From contig CAINVI010000037.1 in NCBI GenBank assembly GCA_903854075.1, positions 1 through 9,850 of the forward strand: a stretch of DNA of 9,850 bases, read 5' to 3'. The translations under genes were made by a program, and so were the position numbers. The stretch's first letter is position 1. The number at the start of each line of letters is the position of its first letter. Source of the stretch: Candidatus Pollutiaquabacter sp. (GTDB lineage: Bacteria; Bacteroidota; Bacteroidia; AKYH767-A; 2013-40CM-41-45). Below are positions 1 through 6,593 of this stretch, piece after piece. A model generated the notes under the pieces. The model saw only the letters and a program-made list of their open reading frames with translations. It ran no database searches and had not been told where the DNA came from.

Positions 1-906
1 CAAGCTGCTGCCGATCGCCATGAGGCGGCCGTATCAGACTTTAAAATACAGATGCAGCTGCTTCCGGATTACTGGAAATCTTATGCCTCATGTGGCCGTT
101 CCTTGAAAGTGCTTGGTCGCTATGGCGAAGCTGCGCAGCTATTTGGACGTGCCAATGAAATAAAATATACCGACAGTGTTGCCGTCCTGGAAGCGCAGGC
201 CTATTTTCTGAATACCGATTACCAGCGCGTTATTCAGACGGCCGACAATTACGCAAAGGAAGGGGAGTTCAGTGATCCGCAATTGTATAAATACAAAGGG
301 ATGGCTTATTTCCGGTTGGGTTTGTTTCAGCAAGCCATCTCGGAATTAAATACCGCTGCCGATTTATATCCGGAAGACGCGGAGGTGTATCGTCTGCTGG
401 TTGAAACGTATCTAATATTGGCTGATCCGGAAAAAGCTGTAAAATCAGCCGTCAATTATTCCCGGTACAGTAATAACAGTCCGGATGCGTTGCTCACCGA
501 AGGGATTTGCCGTATTGCAGAACAGAAAATCATGTCGTATGCCGATGCCATCGGAAAAATTAATGAGGCGATGCAGCTGGAGCCAAAGCTAAACAACAGC
601 GCTAATAACGCCTGGGTGGCCTACGGCTATTTGTTAAGTCGTAAAGAGATCAATCGTTTCTCATTGTCCATCCAAATCGCCAAACGGATGAATACGAAAG
701 ATCCTATTGTATTGTTTGTGCAAGCTTGCGCACTAGCCGACAGCGAATCCAACAGCGATCTGGTGTTTCGTTACCTGGAGATGGCTTGCGAAGGCGGCTT
801 CCCGTACGATTTTATGTTGCAGCGTGACCCTGACCTCGTGCGTTTTGAGAAGAATAAAACCTACAAGACTATTATTGAGCAGTGTAAGCCGGTAGTGGAG
901 AAGTGA
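1..906 (+). CDS. Tetratricopeptide-repeat protein, 5' end outside window
   Basis: The frame is open from the first base to a TGA at 904-906, so 301 residues are visible and the true start lies upstream. The internal Met at 52 is not a credible start because TPR-like helical sequence already precedes it. The protein is a run of helix-turn-helix units: residues about 18-60 (WKSYASCGRSLKVLGRYGEA), 95-130 (YKYKGMAYFRLGLFQQAISE) and 130-170 (EVYRLLVETYLILADPEKAV) fit the TPR pattern of G/A, Y and A positions. The last part, with 'LEMACEGGFPYDFMLQRDPDLVRF', resembles the tail of many TPR proteins in which a DPDL segment closes the array. TPR arrays are protein-binding scaffolds; no catalytic domain is visible here, and one could lie in the missing N-terminal part. 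Partner and location are unknown. Confidence 0.85.
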   Translation, partial: QAAADRHEAAVSDFKIQMQLLPDYWKSYASCGRSLKVLGRYGEAAQLFGRANEIKYTDSVAVLEAQAYFLNTDYQRVIQTADNYAKEGEFSDPQLYKYKGMAYFRLGLFQQAISELNTAADLYPEDAEVYRLLVETYLILADPEKAVKSAVNYSRYSNNSPDALLTEGICRIAEQKIMSYADAIGKINEAMQLEPKLNNSANNAWVAYGYLLSRKEINRFSLSIQIAKRMNTKDPIVLFVQACALADSESNSDLVFRYLEMACEGGFPYDFMLQRDPDLVRFEKNKTYKTIIEQCKPVVEK

Positions 907-932
907 GTTCGCAGTCAGCGGTCCTCAGTCTG

Positions 933-988
933 CAGTCCACAGTCGGCGGTCCTCAGTCTACAGTCCACAGTCGGCGGTCCTCAGTCTA
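933..988. repeat. Exact 28-base tandem repeat, two copies
   Basis: Bases 933-960 and 961-988 are identical head-to-tail copies beginning CAGTCCACAGTCGGCGG. A degraded partial copy precedes them (911-932), and a shorter derivative follows at 989-1007 (CAGTCTAAAGTCCACAGTC). The perfect identity suggests a recent duplication by slippage or unequal recombination. Confidence 0.9.
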
Positions 989-1055
989 CAGTCTAAAGTC
1001 CACAGTCTTTAGGCTGCCATTCAACTTGCCGACTGCCGACTTGCGCTGATTTATG

Positions 1056-1147
1056 TTGAGCTTGCCGAAACAGCTTGTCGAAGCGCCGCTGACTGCCGAC
1101 TGCTAACTTGCCGACTGCCGACTTGCACTGAGCTTGCCGAAGCGCCG
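1056..1147. repeat. GAGCTTGCCGAAGCG-type short repeats
   Basis: TTGAGCTTGCCGAA at 1056-1069 runs directly into a second related unit, CAGCTTGTCGAAGCGCCG, at 1071-1088. TGAGCTTGCCGAAGCGCCG recurs at 1129-1147. On the opposite strand this reads as TTCGACAAGCT or TTCGGCAAGCTCA, which resembles a short intergenic motif I recall from many unrelated bacterial genomes. Function unknown. Confidence 0.7.
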
Positions 1148-1160
1148 AACCGTTGCCAAT

Positions 1161-1193
1161 AAAAAAAAGGCCACCGTTTCCGGCAGCCCTTTA
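1161..1193 (-). terminator. Intrinsic terminator of the fasciclin lipoprotein gene
   Basis: Read on the minus strand, AGGGCTGCCG (1190-1181) pairs with CGGTGGCC (1176-1169) across a GAAA tetraloop. A run of eight T residues (1168-1161) follows. The stem has two internal G-T wobbles and is extended by A-T pairs into the T-run. It begins about 20 bases after the stop codon at 1212-1214, which is typical spacing. Confidence 0.88.
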
Positions 1194-1211
1194 AAATCAT
1201 ATGGAGGTATT

Positions 1212-1808
1212 TTAGTTGATAGGCAGGATAACTGCATCAATCACGTGGATGATACCATTAGATGCAGAAATGTTTGCTGCGGTGATATTAGCCGTGTTGC
1301 CTACAGCAGTGATGGCACCTTGTGCATTCACGGAGAACGTTGGGCCAAGTAAAGTAGTCATGCTGCGGGTGCCGTTTCTTGGAACAACGCTGTTGGCTGC
1401 ACGACGACCTTCCACTACGTGATAGAGGAGTACATCGCGAACCAATTCGGCGGGGAGATCAGAGATTTGAGTTACGCCAAGTGCGGTGTAAAGATTCTGG
1501 AATGCTGCGTTCGTTGGAGCAAACACGGTATATTGATCGGTGCCATTCATGAACAAGTCAACCAAACCGGTGTTCAATTCACCATCAACATATACAAGAG
1601 CGCCAACAAGTTCAGAGAAACCTGCATCGATAGCGATTTGTGCGATAGGATCCGTGCCGGGAGCAGGAGCTGCCTTGCGGCTTAATTCACTTACTGATTG
1701 TGCCGGATTGGAGGTGCTTGGCATTTCGTCTTTGCTGCAACCTACCATGAATACGGACATGCCCATTACCACGCTCAGCGTGATGATACTTGATTTTAAT
1801 TTTTTCAT
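1212..1808 (-). CDS. Fasciclin (FAS1) domain lipoprotein
   Basis: A 198-residue protein. Residues 1-23 are a lipoprotein signal (MKKLKSS, hydrophobic core, then MVGC), with Cys24 as the predicted lipidated residue. A low-complexity linker (about 25-52) leads to one complete FAS1 domain at about 54-198. Recognisable FAS1 landmarks are the H1 segment YTVFAPTNAAF (93-103), the central LLYHVVEGR (127-135) and the H2 segment GIIHVIDAVILP (185-196) at the very end. FAS1 domains mediate adhesion or protein contacts, and single-domain FAS1 lipoproteins are common in Bacteroidota; the ligand here is not predictable. It would sit in a membrane facing the periplasm or surface. It is transcribed alone, with an intrinsic terminator behind it and a long AT-rich leader region upstream. 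The start fits the signal peptide; no Shine-Dalgarno sequence is evident. Confidence 0.92.
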   Translation of the reverse strand: MKKLKSSIITLSVVMGMSVFMVGCSKDEMPSTSNPAQSVSELSRKAAPAPGTDPIAQIAIDAGFSELVGALVYVDGELNTGLVDLFMNGTDQYTVFAPTNAAFQNLYTALGVTQISDLPAELVRDVLLYHVVEGRRAANSVVPRNGTRSMTTLLGPTFSVNAQGAITAVGNTANITAANISASNGIIHVIDAVILPIN

Positions 1809-1872
1809 ACTGTTAAGGTTTAGAAGTTAAGTAGTGATTCTTTTGAAACCATTAACAGCAGCGGGTTTTAGA

Positions 1873-1888
1873 AAGTTTTATAAAACTT
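1873..1888. promoter_or_regulatory. 16-base perfect palindrome upstream of the fasciclin gene
   Basis: AAGTTTTATAAAACTT is its own reverse complement and lies 65 bases upstream of the fasciclin start codon, within a poly-A/T tract. It could be an operator for a dimeric regulator. In such AT-rich DNA, chance is a serious alternative. Confidence 0.3.
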
Positions 1889-1950
1889 AAAAAAAATTGA
1901 AAAAGTGAGAAAAGGGATTTTTTTCAAGGAAAATAAAAAGGATTAATTAT

Positions 1951-2010
1951 CTGCGGCCTTCAGTACTAAGTCTGCAGTTTTTGATTTTCAATACGATGAC
2001 TAGCGAATTG
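1951..2010. repeat. Diverged copy of the intergenic repeat (block B)
   Basis: It contains AGTCTGCAGT (1969-1978), identical to 927-936 and 2691-2700. TTTCAATACGAT (1986-1997) follows and differs by one base from TTTCAATTCGAT at 2715-2726. The order and approximate spacing of the two motifs match block C, so these are related copies rather than chance matches. Confidence 0.6.
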
Positions 2011-2414
2011 TTTTAAGTATTTTGGAACACCCTGAATATTCCCACGCCTTTTATAAGATTAATGTGAATTATTGATTTGCATAAATAAATACGGGCAAAT
2101 TTTCACCTGCTACTTTAGAATCTTCGCCGTATTTCTTAAATCTTGATCTATGAATCATTAATGAATAAGTGTCCGCTTTTTATGATTCTAGTAGGGTTAT
2201 GCCGGCTTTCATTCAAGTAGGATGACGGTCAAACGTTCAAAAATCAAGCTCGGTTCTCTTGGAATCACCAAGATCATTCAGAAATTGTAGACACGATGAG
2301 AAAATCTAGTTGATTGTTGGTAAAAGTAAAATGTCAATGCCGTAGACTTTTGAAATTAGTCCAAGTGTTCATGGAAACTCTAAGTTGTATTATCACTTGA
2401 CGGCGCAATCCACG

Positions 2415-2454
2415 AAAAAATCCCCTATAACAATGGACGCTACAGGGGATTTTT
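2415..2454 (-). terminator. Intrinsic terminator of tRNA-Arg
   Basis: On the minus strand AAAAATCCCCT pairs with AGGGGATTTTTT around a 17-base loop, giving an 11-bp arm and a T-run. It starts six bases after the encoded CCA end of the tRNA. The plus strand has the mirror arrangement, but no plus-strand gene upstream needs it. Confidence 0.85.
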
Positions 2455-2460
2455 CAAAGG

Positions 2461-2535
2461 TGGCGGTCCCATCAGGATTCGAACCTGAATCACAAGCTTC
2501 GGAGGCTCGGATACTATCCATTGTACTATGGGACC
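2461..2535 (-). tRNA. tRNA-Arg (anticodon CCG)
   Basis: A complete cloverleaf reads on the minus strand. The acceptor GGTCCCA pairs with TGGGACC, and the D-stem is GTAC/GTAT. The anticodon stem is CGAGC/GCTTG around loop CTCCGAA, giving anticodon CCG for the arginine codon CGG. The variable loop is TGAT and the T-arm is TCAGG-TTCGAAT-CCTGA. The discriminator base G is followed by an encoded CCA at 2463-2461; the mature body without CCA is 2464-2535. A perfect Bacteroidota -7 element and an intrinsic terminator flank it, so it forms a single-gene transcription unit. Confidence 0.96.
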
Positions 2536-2544
2536 TATCGGCCG

Positions 2545-2552
2545 CAAAGGTA
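2545..2552 (-). promoter_or_regulatory. Promoter -7 element of tRNA-Arg (TACCTTTG)
   Basis: TACCTTTG on the minus strand matches the Bacteroidota primary-sigma -7 consensus TAnnTTTG exactly. It ends 9 bases before the tRNA 5' end, as expected for a start just upstream of the mature RNA. The -33 element is not clear; a T-rich ATTTCC lies roughly 20 bases further upstream. Confidence 0.75.
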
Positions 2553-2689
2553 CACCCTTACTTGCAGAATAGGAAATTAATTGATTTTCAAAGGATAGTG
2601 CTGTTATAGCAGCCTGACCCCCGTAGATGTTTGAATTTAAGGCCGAGCTTAATCCTTTTTAATCATCGGTCGTCTTATTCCTTAGTCGA

Positions 2690-2824
2690 CAGTCTGCAGT
2701 CCTCCGTCTTTAGCTTTCAATTCGATAGCTGATCGTTGACCAACGATGTAAATGCTTCGATTAACTTAATTGTAACGCTGACTTTAAGGCCGCCTACTGA
2801 GGACTGCTGACTTTAAGGCCGCTG
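2690..2824. repeat. Diverged copy of the intergenic repeat (block C), with inverted arms
   Basis: The left part (2690-2713) begins CAGTCTGCAGTCC. The right part (2777-2824) carries the reverse-complement type, CTACTGAGGACTGCTGAC, so the copy has the same forward-then-inverted plan as block A. In the right part the 17-base unit GCTGACTTTAAGGCCGC occurs twice exactly (2777-2793 and 2806-2822), 29 bases apart. The middle holds the short hairpin ATCGTT-GACC-AACGAT (2732-2747). Confidence 0.7.
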
Positions 2825-2853
2825 CTTGTAATTCCCAAAAAATCGCACCTTTA
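2825..2853 (+). promoter_or_regulatory. Possible promoter of the serine hydrolase gene
   Basis: CACCTTTA at 2846-2853 matches four of the six fixed positions of TAnnTTTG. A CTTG lies 17 bases upstream (2825-2828) as a possible -33 element. The start codon follows 15 bases later. The match is imperfect. Confidence 0.4.
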
Positions 2854-2868
2854 CAACTACCTACCAAC

Positions 2869-4179
2869 ATGCTGCCCGTGAAAAGATTTATTTTTTTGTT
2901 GCTCCTGCTGACGGCATTTGCCTCCCGTGCTCAAACGACATATTTCCCGCCGCTTATCGGAACTGCCTGGGATACGGTATCTGCCACTTCGCTCGGTTGG
3001 TGTCCAGATCAGCTTGATTCGCTGCTCGATTACGTCGGACAACGTAACTCCAAAGCATTTCTATTGATCAAGGATGGTAAAATCGTCGCGGAACGTTACT
3101 ACGGTACCTTCACCATCGACAGTCTTTGGTATTGGGCATCAGCCGGTAAATCACTGACTGGATTTCTTACCGGACTCGCACAGGAAAGTGGTTATCTCGA
3201 TATCGGCGACACGACGTCAAGTTATCTCGGACAAGGATGGACGTCTTGTACCACCCAACAGGAAGAACGAATCACCATCCGAAACCAATTGACCATGACT
3301 ACCGGACTAAACGATGGTGTGCCGGATAAAGATTGTACCGATAATACATGCTTGCAATACCTCGCTGATGCAGGAACACGTTGGGCCTATCATAATGCGC
3401 CCTATACCTTACTCGATCCGGTCATTGAGAGCGCTACCGGTCGTACACTCACACAATTTTTTAATCAGCGCCTAACATCGACTACCGGCATGACCGGATT
3501 TTATTTTCAATCAGGCTACAACAATGTCTTTGTCAGCAAACCCCGCAGCATGGCGCGTTTCGGATTGCTCATGCTAAATCGCGGTCACTGGAACGGGACA
3601 GCGGTGATGAATGATTCGCTCTATTTCAATGCGATGGTAAATTCTTCGCAATCGCTTAATCCTTCGTACGGTTACCTCTGGTGGCTGAACGGAAAAACAT
3701 CGTTCATGGCACCGGGATTTCAACTGCAGTTTCCCGGCTCATGGAGTCCTGCTGCACCGCCTGATATGTTTGCTGCTATGGGAAAGAACGGACAAATGCT
3801 GAATATCGTACCGTCGATGAATTTGGTTTGGCTACGCATGGGCGAGGAGCCCAATGGTAATCTGGTGCCATTTCTTTTCAACGATACCATCTGGCAAAAA
3901 CTGAATGCCGTGATGTGTTCGTCAACATCTATTATCACTCCGACGTTAGCTGATGAAATTGCAGTGTTTCCTTCCGTAGCTGCGTATACTGTATCTATTA
4001 CATCGCCGGCGTGCAGGCTTCAAGTAATGGATGCTTCCGGACGAATGGTGTACCAATTGCCATTGGACGGAACCCTCACCAACGTACCGCTCGATGCAAT
4101 ACAAAACGGAATTTACTTCTTCCGTTTTGTTACAGTAGACGGAAGGGTAGCCCTGAAAAAAGTGATCGTGAGTCGGTAG
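2869..4179 (+). CDS. Exported beta-lactamase-fold serine hydrolase with T9SS sorting domain
   Basis: A 436-residue protein. Residues 1-21 form a signal peptide (hydrophobic core LLLLLTAF, probable cut after SRA before Gln22). Residues about 40-345 belong to the beta-lactamase/serine hydrolase family that includes class C enzymes and 6-aminohexanoate-dimer hydrolases. The nucleophile motif is S91-A-G-K94 and the second motif Y174-H-N176. GYLWWLNG follows at 268-275. The third motif position is AMGKNGQ (303-309), in the GxxGQ form of NylB-like hydrolases rather than KTG. The tail (about 357-436) is a type IX secretion sorting domain: VFPS, then LQVMDASGRMVY, then NGIYFFRF and KKVIVSR. The enzyme is therefore probably exported through T9SS to the surface or medium. 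The substrate could be an ester, amide or peptide; nothing shows antibiotic hydrolysis. The ATG at 2869 is favoured because it directly precedes the signal peptide. The gene converges on the acylase gene. Confidence 0.9.
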   Translation: MLPVKRFIFLLLLLTAFASRAQTTYFPPLIGTAWDTVSATSLGWCPDQLDSLLDYVGQRNSKAFLLIKDGKIVAERYYGTFTIDSLWYWASAGKSLTGFLTGLAQESGYLDIGDTTSSYLGQGWTSCTTQQEERITIRNQLTMTTGLNDGVPDKDCTDNTCLQYLADAGTRWAYHNAPYTLLDPVIESATGRTLTQFFNQRLTSTTGMTGFYFQSGYNNVFVSKPRSMARFGLLMLNRGHWNGTAVMNDSLYFNAMVNSSQSLNPSYGYLWWLNGKTSFMAPGFQLQFPGSWSPAAPPDMFAAMGKNGQMLNIVPSMNLVWLRMGEEPNGNLVPFLFNDTIWQKLNAVMCSSTSIITPTLADEIAVFPSVAAYTVSITSPACRLQVMDASGRMVYQLPLDGTLTNVPLDAIQNGIYFFRFVTVDGRVALKKVIVSR

Positions 4180-4187
4180 TTATTCGC

Positions 4188-6578
4188 TTACCGGAAAATC
4201 AGCACATCCTTACATACGGAGCGAATCTCCTGTTCGTCCATATACTCTCTTCTCGATTTCCCGTCGGCATAACGTAAGGCTTGATCGTCGTAATGACGAC
4301 TCATCGGGTTGCCGGATTGTCCGGAGGGAAGAATACTATAGCCATTTAACGGTCGGGAAAAATCAATGGTGCGGCGCAGCGCAGGACCATACAATACTGT
4401 GACCGGAAATTTATCCGTTAGCAAGAAAGCCTGATTGTTGATCGTTTCCATTCCGCCTGCCGTTGGAATTGGACCGACATTAAAGAAATAATTCATTGGT
4501 TTCATTTTTCCGATCGGATGTCCAAACTCCAACACGTGGAATTTTCCCCACGACCAGTTAGCCGGATCACTGCTGAATTGTGTTGTCAGATCATTAACCG
4601 TTTCTTCAAAGGCGGCTGCGATGATCTGCTCACGGGTTTCTTTCGAAGGTGTTGTAATGTCATCCCACCATTTCGTAGTGTCGTTTTTCAGTAACGGCAA
4701 TACAGAATACTTGATCGTATGCGTTTTCAAAAATCCGTCAAAATCTTTAGCGCCCATTTCGTCGCCCATCATTTTCCACATAGATTTATACAGGAACATG
4801 TAATAGATGGCCGGTGCGCGATCGTCCATTGAATGCGTGCCTTGCCAATTGCGTAACAAACCGGCAACAGCCGTAGTGTTAATTGTGCGGTTGATGGCAT
4901 TGGCCGGAATCAGCGAAAGCAGCAGTTGTGCAATGACTACCGTGTGCGGATTGGTCACGTCGAGTGCAATTCGCTCAAGGTCTTCTCGATTGAAAGTCGG
5001 CTGACTGTTTAGCAGTGCATCCAAACGCCTTGCTCGCTCATCGGTCAGGTAATAGCCGGCATGAAAATTTCCATGAAAGGTATCGGGCTGATGGTTGCAG
5101 GAAAACACATAACCCTGTGGCGGATTTTCGGATTTAGGATTGTCTGAAAAATCATAGAAGCCTTGCCAGTAATTGGCACTGTTGCTGCCGTCGAGCACCA
5201 GCGAACAAGGGGTGCCGGGAGCGCGCTTGACCAGTTTGCCGACAGCGTACCAGGCGATGTTGCCGGTAGTATCCGCATAAATGATATTGAGTCCCGGTGA
5301 AGCGATCTTGCCCGCTTGCTCGCGGAACGCAGCCATGTTCTTCGCGTGATCAAGATTGTACGTTACTTCAAACAGATTGCACGGGAATTTCAACAGTGTC
5401 CAGCTGGCAGAAATAGGCGATGAGGTGTATGACTTGAAATCACTCATCACATCGCTACAGATCGGACCGTGTGAGGTAGTTCTACAAAGAATGCGCACAT
5501 CGGCGCTGTCTTTCACGCGAATGACTTCGTCGCGCAGTTGCATTTTTTCCGGACGACCGTTGATCAGAATCGTATTACTGTCTATTGTTGAAACGGACTC
5601 ACGAAAGAAATCAATGTCGTCATTTTCCAGCATCGTCACGCCCCAGCCAAACGTAGGCGTATGACCAAGCGGTGCAAATGGAAATCCCGCGAGATAGCTG
5701 CCATAAAAGTTGGTGCCCGGATAATTCAGATGCGCATCAAACCAAACGCCGGGTTGTTGTTGTCCGATATGCGTATCGTTTTCTAGCACTGCTTTGCCGG
5801 ACTTCGATCGTGAAGGGGCCACCGCAAAGGCGTTACTGCCGGTCCAGATTTTTACGGGAAGTTTTTCGATAATCGCGGTGAAAGCAGGAAGTACACTATT
5901 TCCTGAATCATTACTGTTCACCGGATTGCGCAATTGATCAGGTGTATAGCCCAGTGTAAGCTGATCGACATAGCCGGGACCTAACCGTTTATCTATTCGC
6001 GATAAAAGGGGATCTGTACGAAAACCCATTTGAAAATTGAATGACATGTAATCAACAATCAAAAACAAATCGCGGATCGTATATTTTTCTTTCTCGATAC
6101 CAACCAACCGGAATTCTAAGGGCGTCTTTCCGTTTTCAATGAATTGGTTGATGCCGTCGAGGTACGCCAATGCGGCTTGCTGCCAGGCTTCGTTGTTGGT
6201 CGAAAAAAAATCTTTGGCGGAAGCATCGGCATGTTGGGTGATGCCAAGCATGCGAAAAAAACGATCTACGTCGATCATCGAACTTCCCAGTATTTCCGAA
6301 AGTCGTCCGCTGCTCACACGACGGACCATCTCCATTTGAAACAGTCGTTCTTGGGCCACGAGATATCCAAAAGCACGGTAGGTGTCTATTTCGTTAGCGC
6401 CGTAAATATGCGGGACACCATTATCGTCGTGATAGATCGTCACCGGAGCCGACAAGCCGTTTAGTTTCAGTTCACCGGAATAGACCGGTTTGGTCGTTTG
6501 CAGCCAGATCACCAATCCAATGATCGCCATTGCGATGACAATGAACAGACCAAGTACAACCTTTTTAAAAATACGCAT
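4188..6578 (-). CDS. Penicillin acylase family Ntn-hydrolase, membrane-anchored
   Basis: A 796-residue protein of usual family length. Residues 7-26 form one hydrophobic segment with no clear cleavage site, so it probably stays anchored with the enzyme facing the periplasm. Penicillin-acylase features follow in order: the A-chain start (TIYHDDNGVPHIYG, 47-60) and FGYLVAQERLFQMEM (70-84). Next comes the autocleavage site G247/S248-N249, where Ser248 would become the N-terminal nucleophile of the B chain. Then come END-H (266-270), GFPFAPLGHTPTFGWGVT (298-315), HGPI (370-373) and GLNIIYADTTGNIAW (429-443), whose Asn431 is the likely oxyanion-hole residue. The family hydrolyses amide bonds of acylated compounds, including penicillins and acyl-homoserine lactones; the substrate here is unknown. 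It is last in a minus-strand cluster with era and a lipoprotein gene, 15 bases after the lipoprotein stop. No terminator is seen in the 8-base gap to the convergent gene. Confidence 0.93.
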   Translation of the reverse strand: MRIFKKVVLGLFIVIAMAIIGLVIWLQTTKPVYSGELKLNGLSAPVTIYHDDNGVPHIYGANEIDTYRAFGYLVAQERLFQMEMVRRVSSGRLSEILGSSMIDVDRFFRMLGITQHADASAKDFFSTNNEAWQQAALAYLDGINQFIENGKTPLEFRLVGIEKEKYTIRDLFLIVDYMSFNFQMGFRTDPLLSRIDKRLGPGYVDQLTLGYTPDQLRNPVNSNDSGNSVLPAFTAIIEKLPVKIWTGSNAFAVAPSRSKSGKAVLENDTHIGQQQPGVWFDAHLNYPGTNFYGSYLAGFPFAPLGHTPTFGWGVTMLENDDIDFFRESVSTIDSNTILINGRPEKMQLRDEVIRVKDSADVRILCRTTSHGPICSDVMSDFKSYTSSPISASWTLLKFPCNLFEVTYNLDHAKNMAAFREQAGKIASPGLNIIYADTTGNIAWYAVGKLVKRAPGTPCSLVLDGSNSANYWQGFYDFSDNPKSENPPQGYVFSCNHQPDTFHGNFHAGYYLTDERARRLDALLNSQPTFNREDLERIALDVTNPHTVVIAQLLLSLIPANAINRTINTTAVAGLLRNWQGTHSMDDRAPAIYYMFLYKSMWKMMGDEMGAKDFDGFLKTHTIKYSVLPLLKNDTTKWWDDITTPSKETREQIIAAAFEETVNDLTTQFSSDPANWSWGKFHVLEFGHPIGKMKPMNYFFNVGPIPTAGGMETINNQAFLLTDKFPVTVLYGPALRRTIDFSRPLNGYSILPSGQSGNPMSRHYDDQALRYADGKSRREYMDEQEIRSVCKDVLIFR

Positions 6579-6593
6579 GCGAGAGTAGTATGA

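Larger units (their letters stand above)
911..1147. repeat. Composite intergenic repeat block, CAGTC units then inverted GACTG units
   Basis: It starts 4 bases after the TPR stop codon. The left half (911-1007) is built from CAGTC-type units such as CAGTCCACAGTC; the right half (1023-1126) holds the reverse complement type, GACTGCCGACT. The halves can pair: GCAGTCAGCGG at 911-921 is exactly complementary to CCGCTGACTGC at 1086-1096. The right half also carries two copies of a 22-base unit (1023-1044 and 1105-1126, identical), each followed by TGAGCTTGCCGAA ending in AGCGCCG. No open frame of coding character crosses it. I infer a dispersed noncoding repeat; a role as 3'-end RNA structure for the TPR transcript is possible. 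Confidence 0.85.
1809..2414. other. AT-rich intergenic region without a credible gene
   Basis: About 600 bases between the fasciclin gene start and the tRNA-Arg terminator. It should contain the fasciclin promoter (minus strand), but I find no convincing TAnnTTTG element there. It carries a 16-base palindrome (1873-1888) and a diverged copy of the intergenic repeat (1951-2010). From about 2013 to 2414 stop codons occur in all frames and no RNA fold is obvious. It is visibly richer in A and T than the flanking genes. It may be a decayed gene or simple spacer. Confidence 0.6.
2553..2868. other. Intergenic region between tRNA-Arg and the serine hydrolase
   Basis: About 315 bases with no credible open frame. 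It divides into an AT-rich upstream part for tRNA-Arg (2553-2640), a repeat block (2690-2824) and a likely promoter for the hydrolase (2825-2853). Confidence 0.7.

Noticed and set aside
52..906. Met at 52 as the start of the TPR protein
   Set aside because: The frame is open to base 1, and the upstream residues continue the helical repeat, so the start lies outside the window.
911..1130. Possible CRISPR array
   Set aside because: The repeats are directly adjacent or degenerate with no unique spacers of constant length, and no cas gene is present.
1134..1830. Several plus-strand open frames across the fasciclin gene
   Set aside because: They are antisense to a clear FAS1 lipoprotein and read through its terminator and repeat DNA; none resembles a protein.
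2222..2290. 22-residue basic open frame beginning MTVKRSKIK
   Set aside because: Too short, with no promoter, terminator or known family to support it; frames of this length are expected by chance.
2385..2609. 74-codon plus-strand frame
   Set aside because: It covers the tRNA-Arg gene, its terminator and its promoter, so it is not a protein gene.
2869..4179. Reading the serine hydrolase as an antibiotic-resistance beta-lactamase
   Set aside because: The SxxK and YxN motifs are shared by many esterases and amidases. The third motif is of GxxGQ type and the protein carries a T9SS tail, which points to a general secreted hydrolase.
4174..4193. CGGTA/TACCG inverted repeat spanning the two convergent stop codons, as a bidirectional terminator
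   Set aside because: Only 5 bp with a 10-base loop and no T-run on either side.
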